A stretch of 64,000 nt of DNA from positions 310,001-374,000 of the forward strand of contig BCJJ01000003.1 of assembly GCA_039545355.1 (NCBI GenBank). Direction: 5' to 3'. Position numbers and translations under genes: made by a program. Of this stretch, positions 35,761 through 46,901 are shown one piece after another. The notes under the pieces were generated by a model. It ran no database searches. It had not been told where the DNA came from and saw only the letters and a program-made list of their open reading frames with translations. Each line of letters starts with the position of its first letter. Within the stretch, counting starts at the first letter, position 1. Origin of the DNA: Trichosporon coremiiforme. Lineage: Eukaryota; Basidiomycota; Tremellomycetes; Trichosporonales; Trichosporonaceae.

Positions 35761-37371
35761 TTACGCCCACTCCGCCTTCATGACGTTCGCGAGGCGGCGG
35801 ATGCCCTCCTCCATGTCCTGCTTGCTCTCAAACGAGTACGCGAGGCGGAAGTAGCCCTTGCCCGGTTCGTTGTTGGAGCTGGGGACGCCCTGTCCCTCGA
35901 ACGGGGTGAAGTACCAGCCAGGGGTGACGAGGACGCGGGCGTCGACGAGCTTCTTCCAGAACGCCTTCTCGAACTCGTGCTCCTTCTCCCCCCTGTCTGG
36001 TCCTTCGCCTACGAACGCAGCGTAGCCGGGGTGCTCGTCAAAGTGCACCGTGCACCAGATGAACATGCCACCAATGGGCGGGGTGAAACTGAGCACCCTC
36101 CGTCCGTTGACGGTGGCGACCATCGTCTCAGCGGAAGGCGTGAGGGCGAGCTCGCTGCTGAGCGCATCGAGCATCCAATCCCTGCGGACGCGGTACTGCT
36201 CGCAAAGACCAGCGCACCACTGGAGGTATCCCTCCGTTCCCCAGCGGGACAGCGTCTCGCCCAGGATGACCTGGGAGAAACCCGACGGCTGCTGGTTCTG
36301 CACCTCGGTGCCGCGGAGGAGACGCTCGATGAACATGGCGTTCGCGACGAAGAATCCGATACGCAGTCCGGGAGCGAGCGTCTTGCTGAACGTCTCGAGG
36401 CGGATCACGCGCCCCTCCGTGTCGTGGATCAGGAAGGAACGCGCGACCTTGTTCATAAAGTCCTGAGGCGGGATCGCGCTCTCGTCCGACGGCGCGAGCG
36501 GGTCCCACGCCTCAAACTGCAGCATGAAGTACGGGTCGTCCTCGACAATGATGAGGTCGTACTTGCATGCGGCGGCGTAGATTTCCTTCCTCCGCTCGGC
36601 CTGCATGGTCGATCCCAGCGGGTTCTGTCCAACAGGGACGAGGTACATGACGTGCGGCCTCGGTCCTTTGGTAGCGGTGTCCCAAGCATCGAGGGTGGCG
36701 CAGAGAGCATCAGGCCGCATGCCCTGGTCATCCACGGGAATGGGGAGACACTTGACGCCCTCCGGGATGAAAGCCGCCTGGGCGGAGGGGTAGATCTGCT
36801 CGTCGGTGATGACCGTCTCGCCGCGCTCGCACAGGAGCGTCACAATCTTCTGCCAAGCGTCTGTCGACCCGCAGTTGATCAGCACGTCCCAGTCGTTGTA
36901 GGCTGGCGGCTGCACCGCGGCAGTCAGTGCCTTGCACATCTCCGCAAGCGGCTTGAAGCCCCCAGCACCAGAGTACTGCAGGTCGCGCTCCAGGAAGGAC
37001 ACGTTGCCCGATGTCACCTTGCGCGTGATGTCGATCGGGATGCCATCAGATGGCGGGACGGGGTTGGCGGGGTCGAGCACTGTCGAAGGGTGGTAGACGG
37101 AGGTCGAGAGCGACTGGAACGGGAAAAGGGAGGGATGAGGCAGACCACCGGCGAGCGAGATCATGCCGGGAAGGTGCATGTAGGTGAGGATATCCTTCAG
37201 GGGGGACGGCATGCGGGAGCGAGCAACGAGGGAAAGATGGTGAGAGAGGTCGACGGCCCTACCCTCGGCGGGCACGGGGGCCGGCGCCGACGCGGCCGCC
37301 TTCAGCGCAGCAGTGTCGTTTGCGGCGCCGTCGCCATTGGCGGTAGCGACTCCGTGAGGTTCGAGGGTCAT
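35761..37371 (-). CDS. aromatic amino acid aminotransferase (Aro8-like)
   Basis: PLP-dependent fold-type I aminotransferase of the Aro8/kynurenine-aminotransferase group, converting aromatic amino acids or 2-aminoadipate to 2-oxo acids. It is a single exon of 536 aa, unusual in this intron-rich region. Motifs include MISLAGGLPHPSLFPF, LINCGSTDAWQK, YLVPVGQNPLGSTM, IVEDDPYFML and the PLP-lysine site TFSKTLAPGLRIGF. The C-terminal domain has GGMFIWCTVHF and GYFRLAYSFES. The frame stays open upstream to 37626 with a hydrophobic/Arg-rich extension that could act as a leader. I prefer the ATG at 37371 because the extension lacks similarity. Confidence 0.87.
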   Translation of the reverse strand: MTLEPHGVATANGDGAANDTAALKAAASAPAPVPAEGRAVDLSHHLSLVARSRMPSPLKDILTYMHLPGMISLAGGLPHPSLFPFQSLSTSVYHPSTVLDPANPVPPSDGIPIDITRKVTSGNVSFLERDLQYSGAGGFKPLAEMCKALTAAVQPPAYNDWDVLINCGSTDAWQKIVTLLCERGETVITDEQIYPSAQAAFIPEGVKCLPIPVDDQGMRPDALCATLDAWDTATKGPRPHVMYLVPVGQNPLGSTMQAERRKEIYAAACKYDLIIVEDDPYFMLQFEAWDPLAPSDESAIPPQDFMNKVARSFLIHDTEGRVIRLETFSKTLAPGLRIGFFVANAMFIERLLRGTEVQNQQPSGFSQVILGETLSRWGTEGYLQWCAGLCEQYRVRRDWMLDALSSELALTPSAETMVATVNGRRVLSFTPPIGGMFIWCTVHFDEHPGYAAFVGEGPDRGEKEHEFEKAFWKKLVDARVLVTPGWYFTPFEGQGVPSSNNEPGKGYFRLAYSFESKQDMEEGIRRLANVMKAEWA

Positions 37372-38175
37372 AGATGCGCTTGCGGGATACGTGCGATGAG
37401 CAGTCAAGCGGAAGCTGAGGTAGAGGCTACTTGCTGGTAGCGTCCTGGTAAGTGTGAGCGATGAAGTTGCGATGTAACGAGGTAGAGCGGGCAGCAGCAG
37501 CGGTGAAGATTCAGAAAATGCAGGCCAAGGTGGCCGAGGTCGGTTACTTATAGCACGAGTGTCGTATATCGAGCAGTCTCGAGTCAGTTCCGAATTTGCC
37601 TCGTCTGAGTCAGACGCCCATTCCACCGGTCAAAGATTTGCCAAAGCTTCCTGGCTATCGCAAGGCCACCTGCACCTGACCGTTACAGCATGTTGCAGAA
37701 TAAGAGGTAGGTACGGCCGGGACATACGCGCCCGGGGCGGCTGCAGCGCTTGGCTCTGGATGGTTGGGCGGAGGGGCAGAGGAGGGTGGGCTATCGACCG
37801 AAACCCTTTTCGACAGGGCCAGAAACGCCAGGACGGGCACGAAATGCCACCTCGTCGGTTGTTCAACAGGGACGAGTCGGCACAGATCGGCCATGTCCGT
37901 CGCCCGTCTCGTCCGTTTTTCACGCTCTCGCAGGTTGCCGCGGGGACTTAACTTCCTCGGATCTCAGCGAACCTTCTCGGTCTGCAATCGGGCAACAACA
38001 ACGTGCGGGCAAAAACTTTGAAATGTGCAAGCTCCGATTGCCCTCGACCACTGTTTGGCAACGTCATTGATGATCTGACACGTTTATTTATCCGAGAAGA
38101 ACGAGAACAGTAGTCTCCGGAACATCATACATCCGCACGAAACGTGCTCTAGGTGGTGATACAAATAGGGTATGT
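37372..38175. other. spacer between aminotransferase and BUD22
   Basis: About 800 bp without a supported gene. It should contain the aminotransferase promoter on the minus strand (a TATA-like ttatag lies near 37548) and the 3' end of the BUD22 transcript. Confidence 0.4.
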
Positions 38176-40051
38176 CTAGTCGAACACGATCTTGGTCGCC
38201 TTCGGGGCGTCCTTGAGCTTCTGCTCCGCCTCCTTCCTCCGCCTCGCGGCCTCCCAAGACGGGTGGTTCTTGCCCTTCTTCTCGTCTCCGCCGGCGCCGG
38301 GGCCAGAAGTGCCACCGCCCTGCGCAGCGCCGGGCATGCGGGCGGGGGCGCTCGAGCCGAACGTGCCGCCCGGCTTGGCGAGGACGGGCGCCGACTCGGG
38401 CGCAGGACGGTACGTCTTGTACCCCGAGTCGCGCGAGGGCGGGACGAAGCCAGAGCCGCCAACGCGGCCCTCCTTCTTCGCAGCCTTCTTCTTCTCCTCC
38501 TCGCGCTGCTTCACGATGTGCTTCGCGTTCTTGCCGTACTTCTTTTCCCAGATGCTGGTCGTCAGTTCTGCACAGATGCGGGGTAACTGAAAGTACTCAC
38601 GCTTGACGCGCGCGCTGTCCACGGCGGTTCTTCCGCGGCGCAGCCTTGGTGCCGATCACTCCATCGGGGTCGTAATCCATGTCGGGGTCCGAGTCGCTGT
38701 CGCCTGCCGTGAAGCCGGCGGCGAGAGATGGAAGGAACATCGACGAGCCGTCAGGTTTCGGCTTCTCTCCCTTCGCGGCCTTCTTCTCAGGCTTCTTCTC
38801 CGCCTTAGCAGGCTTCTCGGCTTTCTTGGGAGCCTCAGCCTTTGCCTTCTTCGCCGGAGGACGCTCGACAGCGACACTGCTGCTGCTGCTGTCCGAGCCA
38901 AATCCAGAATCAGAGCCGGTGTCCGAGTCGCCCTCAGAGCCAGAAGACCAGTCACTTCCAGCGCCGCCCTTCAGGTTGGCAAGCGCAGCGTAGTCAGGCG
39001 CATCGGAGTCGGAGGCAGAGGCGATCCAGGCGTCCCCGCCAGCACCCTCCTCGCCGCCCACAGATCCAGACTCCCATCCGCCCTCGGCTTCCGCGCCGCT
39101 CTCCTCGTCCTCCTCATCACTGCCCTCGCCCTCGAGATCTCCCGACTCCCATCCAGCCGCATCCGCCGCCTTCTCCTCCACGACGACCTCGTCGTCGCTG
39201 TCGAGCTCGCCCACAGCGTTGGGCACGTCGTCCTCGCGCTCGTCGTCGCCCTCGGAGGCGCTCTCGTCGTCGCTCTCAGGCTTGGGGTTCTTCTTGTTTT
39301 TCTTCTCCTTCATCTTCTCGAGGTTGAGCGAGCTGCCGGGCTCAGCAAGACACCAGGAGACGATGCCCTTGACGCCCTCGGCGACGTTCTTGGCCGAGCA
39401 GAGGCGGTTCTCGACCTTGGCGATGACGTCGGGCGTCGCGCTGCTTCCGCTCGCCTTAACAGTCTGACCGCCGCCGATGGCCGCCTCGACGTCGGATGGC
39501 ATGCCGCCCTTCTTCAGGAGGTAGTGCTTGCGCAGCTTGAGCTTGAGGTGGTTCGCGCTCAAAATGTGCAGGTCCACAGCGCCCAAGAGCTTGAGCTGCG
39601 TGTCGAGCTCGTCGACCTCGGCGCTCGATCCCTTCTTAGAAAGGAACTTGATCTTCTTAATCAAGCGCTGGGATTCCTCGCGCTTCGCCTGCTTAAAAAG
39701 CTGGTGCAGCTTCTTCAGAGCCGTGGACTGGGGTCAGCTATCGAGACGAGGTCTCAGCTTACAGTGCGCTTCTTGAGCTTCTCAAAGTCGACAGCGGGCC
39801 TAACCTCCTCAGGCTCAGTAGCACCAGTCTCAATCTCGGTGGTTGCTTCGGGATCCGCATTCTCAGGCTCCGGGACAACAGCCCTCTCAGCCTCAGGCTC
39901 AGCGGGCTCGGCAACACCGGCAGCCTCAGCCGCAGCTTTCGCCTGCTCGTCAGATAGGGACAACAATCGAATAGCTTACCATAGCGGCCTTCTTGGCCTC
40001 CTCCCTCTGTTTTCCGGTGCGCTTCCGCTTCTTGGTGGTAATCTCGGCCAT
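38176..40051 (-). CDS. BUD22: Bud22/SRFBP1-family ribosome biogenesis protein
   Basis: Nucleolar protein of the Bud22 family, required in yeast for 18S rRNA processing and small-subunit assembly. Exon 1 ends KQREEAKKAAM and joins, through a 37-nt intron, to an acidic Ala/Glu-rich stretch. Then come EKLKKRT, STALKKLHQLFKQAKREE and IKKIKFLSKKG. The centre is a long Ser/Asp/Glu-rich tract with WESG repeats, followed by a Lys/Ala-rich basic block. The C-terminal Bud22 signature is present: RKNRRGQRARQA joined by an intron to IWEKKYGKNAKHI, and later HPSWEAARRRKE, ending ATKIVFD. Nuclear targeting is expected from the many Lys/Arg clusters. Confidence 0.85.
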
Positions 40052-40273
40052 GGTTGTTGATGTTATTTGTTGCCTTGTGACAGCCGAAATGTTGGGAGCT
40101 GACTTCATGCGGACGACGATCGGAAATTTAAGTTTCCCACGGTCCATCATCCTTTTCAGGCATTACAGGGCCAGGTCCCATCAATCCTCTCTAACGAGCT
40201 CTAGCGAGTCCGCAGAGCTGGCGGCGTCGTTACAGATAGCGCAGCCGATGGTAAAGATAGTGATACATAAGAT

Positions 40274-42719
40274 CTATTGCGGCAGAGGAAGATTCCTCGC
40301 CTCTAAGGCTTCCTGCTTCTCCCGCTTTTTGCGCTCCCTCTCGGCAGCTCTCGCTGCAGCTCGATCCCCCTTGTTCTTCAAGGTCTACTCGTCAGCAGGC
40401 CCCCAGATAGTGACTGACCAATGCGCCGTGTTGCGCCGCACACCTGATGGTTAGCTTAGGTACGCTCATGCCATAGCTACTCACAGCAACGACGCGATCT
40501 GACCTGCATTCACTTCGTCAAGATCCACGCTTTTCCCTTTGATGACTACAGAACCATCCGCCTCGGTCAATCCCTTCATCTTCCTCAGTAGCTGCACCTG
40601 TTTCGGCGAAGCTCGCCGTGATCGCCAAGCAGCGTATCTTGAGAGCCTGAAGTTAGGTTTCTCTAACTTCGTGAAACCTACTGATGAGCTCTGTCACGAC
40701 CCATGCGCTTCTCAGCGAACGTGTCTGCGGTCGTGAATGCTCGATCGATTGACTCAGCATAGGCGATCTGCTGCTTGCGAGAGTACGGCGACTTGGTACG
40801 CAACTCGGTCGGCAGCTTCGGAGTAAACGTGATGCTAAAAAGCTGCTCGTGAGACTCGATGGTGATGAACCCATAGCCTATCAATCAGCTTGCCGAGACA
40901 CCATAGAAGCTTACCCAGCATCTCCAGAATGTACTTCCCGCTTCCGCAGTGCACCCAGGCGTTGTTAGACAGCTTCTCAGTCACTACTGCGATACTCGCC
41001 GGAGCCGACAGGTTGAATGGGTCGTCACAGTCGACCAGAGTCACTGAGAAGTTGGACTCCAAACTCTCCTCGCGGGGGGACGAGGCTGAAACTCGTCAGC
41101 TGCAAAGCGTACGAGAGATTTAGCTTACCGGGTGCCCCGTCACCATTAGCCCGCCTCTCCTCATTGTCGTACACGGGGACGTCATCATGCGACAGTCCAA
41201 ACAGCGTCGGCGCGACCCTCATACCGGAACTCCGGGAGACGTTGTCAACGATGTCGATGAGGTAGCAATCCTTTTTCCCTGTGGACGGGGACAGCCGCAG
41301 ACCCCTTCCCACCTGCTGGTCAGTTATGGGGTTGCTACCTAGCTCACCATCTGTGCAATGAGATTCTTGCTCTTGGACGGTCGGGCAAGGATAACACAGT
41401 CTATCTGAAGAGTCAGCTGATGCAGACAAGGCTCCAGCTCACCTCAGGTACATCTGTCCCTTCCGTCAGCACCTCACAGTTGATGAGGACGGGAAATTTT
41501 GCGTCCTGGAAGGACTTCAGAGTCGCCAGTCGCTCCGCACGGGACGTCTTGGAGCTGACGCTTTGAGCTTGCACACCTGCCACCCTAAACGTCTGCACGA
41601 GATCCGCGACGTGCTTCAGGTCGACAGCGAAGACGAGCGTCGATCTCCGCTCCTTCGCTCGGTACAGCCAGGTCCTGACAATGAGCGAGTTTAACTCCGA
41701 TTTGTTCACGTGCTTAGCGAGGCTGCTCGTGCGGTAGTCGCCAGCCGAGACAGCGACATCGTCCAGGTCCAGGTCAGCGTAAACAGCAGTGCTCTTGACA
41801 GGCGACAGCCATCCGTCCTCGAGCATCTGCGCGACCTCACGGTGAAATACGATCTCTTCATACACTGCGCGGAGGGCGAGCTGATCATGACGAGAGAAGG
41901 TCGCTGAGAATCCGACGATCGGCACGTTCTGCCCGTGGTTGAACGTTGAAAAAGGTCCTGTCTGCTGCGGCAGATCGACAGCGTCGTTGAAGTAGTGCAG
42001 CAAACGGAGGTAGCTGAGTGCAGCAGAGTGGTGTGCCTCGTCAACGATGACGAGCTTGAACCGCGAGGGGTCAAACTTGTCCAGACGTGCCGGGTTGTTT
42101 AGTGTCTGATAGGTTGCTATCGTGCTGCCGATGTTAGCTAATCTTACATGGCTCAAAAAGCTCACATTTCCGCGGAACCGGACGCCACCCGCTTAGCCTG
42201 TTCGACCTCAACGGAGTAACCCGGGAGTAGCGTTCGAGCCGCATTCTCGGCCTGGTGAGCCAGCTCGACGCTTCCTACGATAATGAGGACTTGTTCTCTT
42301 CCGTTTCTTGATGGTATCCGGGGAATGAGATTCATGAACATTGTCGTCTTTCCTGAGCCTGTCGGCGACGAGACGCCGATCCGGTTCTTGCCTTCCTCCA
42401 GAGCTTTGACGCATGCGGTGATGGCCTCTTCCTGGTATGGACGCAGCGTGATAGGAGAGCCGGCCCGACCACCTTTTTTTGAGTCGAGAAGGTTTCGTTC
42501 TGCTATCTCGGCGGTGATCTCCTCGGTGTCGTCATCCTGGGCCCTGGCGCTCTTCGGCCGCCGTGGTCGAGCGCGAGCAGGAGCGTCGAGAGCTTTCGCC
42601 GTGGCAGCTAGAGGAGGGAAGGTGACGAGTGTTCGTGGTGAAGTAACGTTGAGAGACCTCCCCGCTAGTCGCGAAGCAAAGGTCAGAGCAATGGCTTGCC
42701 TGCCGGCGAGTCTGAACAT
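40274..42719 (-). CDS. IRC3: mitochondrial DEAD/H-box DNA helicase (Irc3-like)
   Basis: SF2 helicase most like yeast Irc3, a mitochondrial DNA-branch-specific helicase. The ATG at 42719 begins an Arg/Ser/Thr-rich leader (MFRLAGRQAIALTFASRLAG) that fits a mitochondrial presequence; an ATG at 42770 is also in frame. Helicase motifs are LRPYQEEAI (Q-like), SSPTGSGKT (I), IVGSVELAHQAE (Ia), VIVDEAHHSAALSY (II), VGFSATFSRHD (III), LINCEVLTEGTDVPE and, after short exons, VILARPSKSKN and VGRGLRLS (VI). The last exon ends in a Lys/Arg/Glu-rich helix finishing NLPLPQ. About eight introns are evident. Confidence 0.85.
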
Positions 42720-43165
42720 GGATGTTGCAATGCCTGGAGCTCCTTCTAGTTCAGTCGCGTCGACTTTCATGACGAAGCGCGGGGCTCCACAGGTCCTTGC
42801 AATTCGTCAACAACACCACCATCCAGATCAAGGTTGTTCCTCTCCCTCCTCGCCCTCACGCTGCCATTGTTGTCCCCCATCTCTGAGACAAGCGCTCGCT
42901 CACGTCACACGGAGCGAGGACGGGGCGAGCACTTTGATGCCGTAGCTCCGTCATGCTCCAGGTGCAGTAGGCATGAGTTCCCGGCATGCACATTCTTCCT
43001 TCTTCCACATATACTCTACACTTCCGATCACCCTTCACAACACCACACCACCACATATCCTCAATTTCTCTAACCACAGATACCTCTCGACACTCTTGCA
43101 ATGTGTCCACGACGAGCATCCGCGGCGCCGGGCCACCTCGGCCTCTCCACAAGGGGCGGGCACAA

Positions 43166-43262
43166 GGCGAGATGGCCGAGTGGTTTTAAGGCGATCGCTT
43201 GCTACTGCGCAGCAAAGCAGCGGTTGGGTTCTCCCGCGTGAGTTCGAATCTCACTCTCGTCG
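43166..43262 (+). tRNA. tRNA-Ser(GCT) with 14-nt intron
   Basis: A full cloverleaf with a long variable arm can be drawn. The acceptor stem GGCGAGA pairs with TCTCGTC, with one G-T wobble at pair 2. The D-arm box is GGCCGAGTGG. The anticodon stem is ATCGC/GCGGT with anticodon GCT, and a 14-nt intron sits after the base 3' of the anticodon. The variable arm GGGTTCTCCC and T-arm GTGAG-TTCGAAT-CTCAC follow. A Pol III terminator TTTTT lies at 43272-43276. Confidence 0.93.
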
Positions 43263-43670
43263 TAAGGATCCTTTTTGGATGATTGGAAGGTGCTCTGGAC
43301 GTCGGAAAGCTCGCAGAGTCGTAATCGTGGCAACTACAGACGTGCTGACAGCCGGGAGACATTGGGTGGGTGGATGTAGATGAAGGAGTGCGCGGGGAAG
43401 CGACTTCTACCGACGCATGACGCCTTGGGGCGTTCCGCTGGGTGATCACTGCGCGATCTTCTTTGGCTGCTTTGCGTCACGATGAACAGGAAGAAGAGGG
43501 CGAATGTTGGGACGGAGCGAGAGCGCGAGAAGGGCGCAAGTCATGTGGTGCGAACTTCTTTCACATTCCGCGCACCTTTCTGTGCTTGCAGACATCACCA
43601 AAGTGGCATTAGAGCCGACCAAAGGAGCCCTTCGGAACGACAGAGGTCCGCAGAGGAGACAAAAATGTTA

Positions 43671-43767
43671 CGACACGAGTGAGATTCGAACTCACGCGGG
43701 AGAACCCAACCGCTGCTTTGCTGCGCAGTAGCAAGCGATCGCCTTAAAACCACTCGGCCATCGTGCC
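43671..43767 (-). tRNA. second tRNA-Ser(GCT), inverted copy
   Basis: It has the same body, anticodon and 14-nt intron as the gene at 43166, on the opposite strand. The acceptor stem differs: GGCACGA pairs with TCGTGTC, so pairs 4 and 5 have changed on both sides and pairing is kept. A terminator (TTTTT on the minus strand) lies at 43661-43665. The stem covariation suggests both copies are functional. Confidence 0.93.
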
Positions 43768-44254
43768 ACGTGGAGGTGCCTGAAAGGGCTGTTTGGTCGG
43801 AGGTAACTAGGGCAGAAGTGAGACATCAGAGTTATGTTGGGATCTGAGCCGCTGGGTGCCTAAGCAACGATGTTGCTCGCAGCACGGCTAGATTGAACTG
43901 ATCGATTAGATGAGGATGCATAGGGTGGCCAGGAGGCCACTTATATGTCTACAGGCAGCTAGAGAACAATAAGTCTAGCTGCAGGCTGTTGGAAGGTGCC
44001 AGGAACACTGAGAATGTGTGTAAGAAGCATACGGCGAAACAGGGATGCTAACGAGGACAATAAGACGTCAAAACGGGGGTGCTGCCGAGCACCGGGATGA
44101 ACGGGCAAGCAATCACCTGATTTCCAACGCTCCCCTCGCCGTCGTTGAAGATTGGTCTTCGGCGTCGGTGTTGCTACCGATGGTAACGGCCTTGGTAACG
44201 TCGGATGGGTCAGTGAGGCCGACGGAACCTTCTTGTCGTGCGCGACGAGATCAG

Positions 44255-45925
44255 TTATCTCCCCTGTTGCAATTTGACCATGGGTATCAGCGGTGGCACA
44301 CGTGGTTGTGGCTCGAGGCTGCTGATGTACCGATCTGTCGGTAGAACGACGGCTTGTGGTGGGACAAGGTGTTCTGGTGCTGCGTAGGCGATGACGCAGG
44401 CTTGCGCAGAGATGCGGCCGTCCGGTGACGGGCTTAGAGGTGGTGCCGAGGCGGACTCGGGCTTGTCACGGGCCTCCCCCTCGATGACTCTGGCTGCGCC
44501 GAAAGCCTGTCCCCGCTCCTTCGCGAGTTTGGCATAGTTTGTCACAGCGTTGAAGGCGTCACGCATGCCGTGCTTGCCCCCCTGCTCGAGTGCGAGAGCG
44601 GAGTGTGCCTTGGCACGTACGAGAGCGGCCCGGACACCCAGCTCACCCTGTAGACGCGGCCAGAAGGTGGCCGCCTCGTTATCTGACCCTCGTCCTCGAG
44701 GTCAGGGGATGTCGGAGCCATGCTCTCGTGCAGGTCGGTGAGTTCTCCGGAGCCCATCATACCCCATAGTCCTGCCTGAGCCTTGTGCCATATGTGCCAT
44801 GAAGACATGCTGATCATGCGCGGGATGCTCTCCTCCGACTCTGCTTTCGTAGAGCTCAGGGCAGTCCACAGCTGTCGGTATGCCATTGGAGCTGGCTTGC
44901 CCAGGTCAGTCACGGCGTTGATGGACCACAGGTCGTCTGACGGCGTAGCTCCCTTCACGAGTTTGCGCTCCGGTAGCGGGCCACGCTTGACGCGCGGCAC
45001 CTCGTTCGGCGCCCACGCGGCTGACTCCATCTCCATCGTGAGACGGTACTTGAGACCGAGGCAGGACTCGAGGCACGTCTTGTTGCCCTGTTGCCGTGAA
45101 AGACGGATACCCTCCTCGACTGCTTCTCACGCAGCATCCAGGCCGCCGGTCATGTACTTGAACACAGCGAGGTTCAGCAGTGCATGCTGATGCATGTACC
45201 AGTCGGAGGAAGGCACCTGATAGTCATAGAACTGGCGCAGAGTGAAGAGCGCACTTCTGTAGTCACCTGTCTGAGCTGCGGCCTGATGTGAGGCCTTGGC
45301 AGCGACCCGCTTGTCTCCGCCCTCGCGCGCCTTGTGGTTTAGGCTCATGCCGACACGCTTCAGCTTGCCACGGACACCACACTATTCCGCCGCGTGCGCA
45401 GACAGCACGAGTGTTTCCTGAAACGACATCTTGCGCAGCTTGATGAGCAGTGTTCAGAAGAAGAGACCGAGGGGAGAGTGGCGGTCGAGCGGTTCCGGTT
45501 CATCGATCAGCTCCTCGATATCCTCGCTGATGTGGCTGCGGATCTCATACTCGATCGTGTCCACGAACACGCATTCCTTTGTGACTTCGTGGAATTGTTC
45601 CGGCTGAAGTTAGCTATGCAGGCTCCATACGGCTCACGAATATGTCCATCCAGCTCGCGCCCGTTGCAGCTTCCTCAGCCTCAGCGCTGAAGATCTGGCC
45701 ACAGGACATTCGCTTGTCATTCAGACACGCGACAACCACAGCCTCCTTGACGATGAGCCAGTCAGTCTTCGCCTTCAGGCTTGCGAAAGTCGCAGGGGTT
45801 GGGTTCACCTGATCGTTAGCTATAAAGCTCCAGATTCCTTAGCTCACCTCAAGAACTCCCGAGCGACGATCTCCAGAACGGTGGCGGCGACGAAGTAGGC
45901 GAGTAAACATTGATTGGGTGTCCAT
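44255..45925 (-). pseudogene. APC5-like pseudogene (anaphase-promoting complex subunit 5)
   Basis: The minus strand encodes a clear Apc5-like sequence: SPLGLFF, then TLLIKLRKMSFQET, GDYRSALFTLRQFYDYQ, HQHALLNLAVFKYMTGG and EAVEEGIRLSRQQGNKTCL. Apc5 is a TPR scaffold subunit of the APC/C ubiquitin ligase. One frame is kept, but three stops interrupt it: TGA at 45454-45456, TAG at 45382-45384 and TGA at 45127-45129. The first TGA replaces an Arg-like position. Splice signals are intact: a 34-nt intron near 45608-45641 and an 80-nt intron near 44677-44756 restore the frame. The 5' end is uncertain; a frame containing TPNQCLLAYF does not splice in phase. The C-terminal TPR half is shorter than in full-length Apc5. 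I infer a decayed gene or duplicate, not a working subunit. Confidence 0.72.
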
Positions 45926-46393
45926 GATCGTTCACTGGCATGGCCGTGACGACAAGCCAGGAGAAGGTGAGATGCAGTGGCAACTCTGGGTCGGGCAGTG
46001 GACCGAGCAACGCTGGCGGTGCATCGTGTGCTCGAAACGGCGAAAACATGGTGGAAGGAGTGGTTGACAGATGAACTCGGAAGTGTTTTCGATGACAACA
46101 AAGGAATTGGGCCCCGCAATTCGTGCACTGTCAAAACATCCGTGGCTGCTTGGTGGGGGATCTTACTGTGGTCTGCGACGCTGATACACCACATCGTAGG
46201 CGCGTCTCGGCAGATGCGACGATGCACAGACCATGTCAGTGCGCCTGCAACACTGCCCCAGCACCTTATCTTTGAGGTTTGCCCTTGCATGAAGGGCATC
46301 TTTGACCACTGTCACTTCTGATCGCCATGCATCCACCCGTGAATCTACTTTCTAGTCGCCGACTCCCTCATGCGAAAGACTGCTCTTCGCAGC

Positions 46394-46611
46394 TCAACCA
46401 CATCTGGCGTCAGCTCTGAGAAGGCCACGAGGGCGCTCACGCTCGTAACAGATCCTGTCGTTGCACTTCAGACCGCACTCGAGACCTTCCTTCTCGCTGA
46501 TAATGATCGCGCATTTGCCATCCCCGATCCGTACCCTTGAGCAGTCAGCCTGATGCGAGCTTCAACTCACCTCCAGGGCTTGACGTCGCGCGTTGCTTTA
46601 GCTGCAGTCAT
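46394..46611 (-). CDS. possible small Cys-containing protein
   Basis: Two short exons, ATG at 46611 (MTAAKATRDVKPW) and a second from about 46540 to the TGA at 46394, join through a gtgagt intron with a ctgac branch. The product is about 60 aa with four Cys (GDGKCAIIISEKEGLEC and LKCNDRICYERER). No family is recognised. The clean intron is the only real support, so this could be fortuitous. Confidence 0.3.
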
Positions 46612-46901
46612 GGCAGGATGAACATTGGGATGTTGGGAGGAAAGCAAAGTGTAAGTAGTGGGGGAAAGGATCGAGTCACCTGTGCTGTGTGAGACGTAGG
46701 TTAGTCACACAGACAATGAGATTCCGATGCGGTGTGATAAGCGACGGGGCACTCCGGGGCGGGCGGGGCGACGCAATGTGTGAATGGGGTCTCATATTGT
46801 TACAATCTAATGTTATGAAGGGGTGTAGGTGGTGTTGATGGAATGGTTGATAGTTGGTGGTACAGCAAGCGTCCATGTACAAGATCGTTGAAGATGGTGG
46901 T

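Noticed and set aside
35716..37440. 574-codon plus-strand open frame
   Set aside because: It is antisense to the aminotransferase, which has all PLP-enzyme motifs; long antisense frames are expected in GC-rich coding DNA.
38603..40060. 485-codon plus-strand open frame
   Set aside because: It lies opposite BUD22; Leu/Arg-rich composition is what the complement of an acidic/Lys-rich gene gives.
45394..45690. plus-strand frame of about 98 codons opposite the APC5-like sequence
   Set aside because: It is the antisense of the Apc5-like exons, has no family resemblance, and the minus strand carries the conserved motifs and splice sites.
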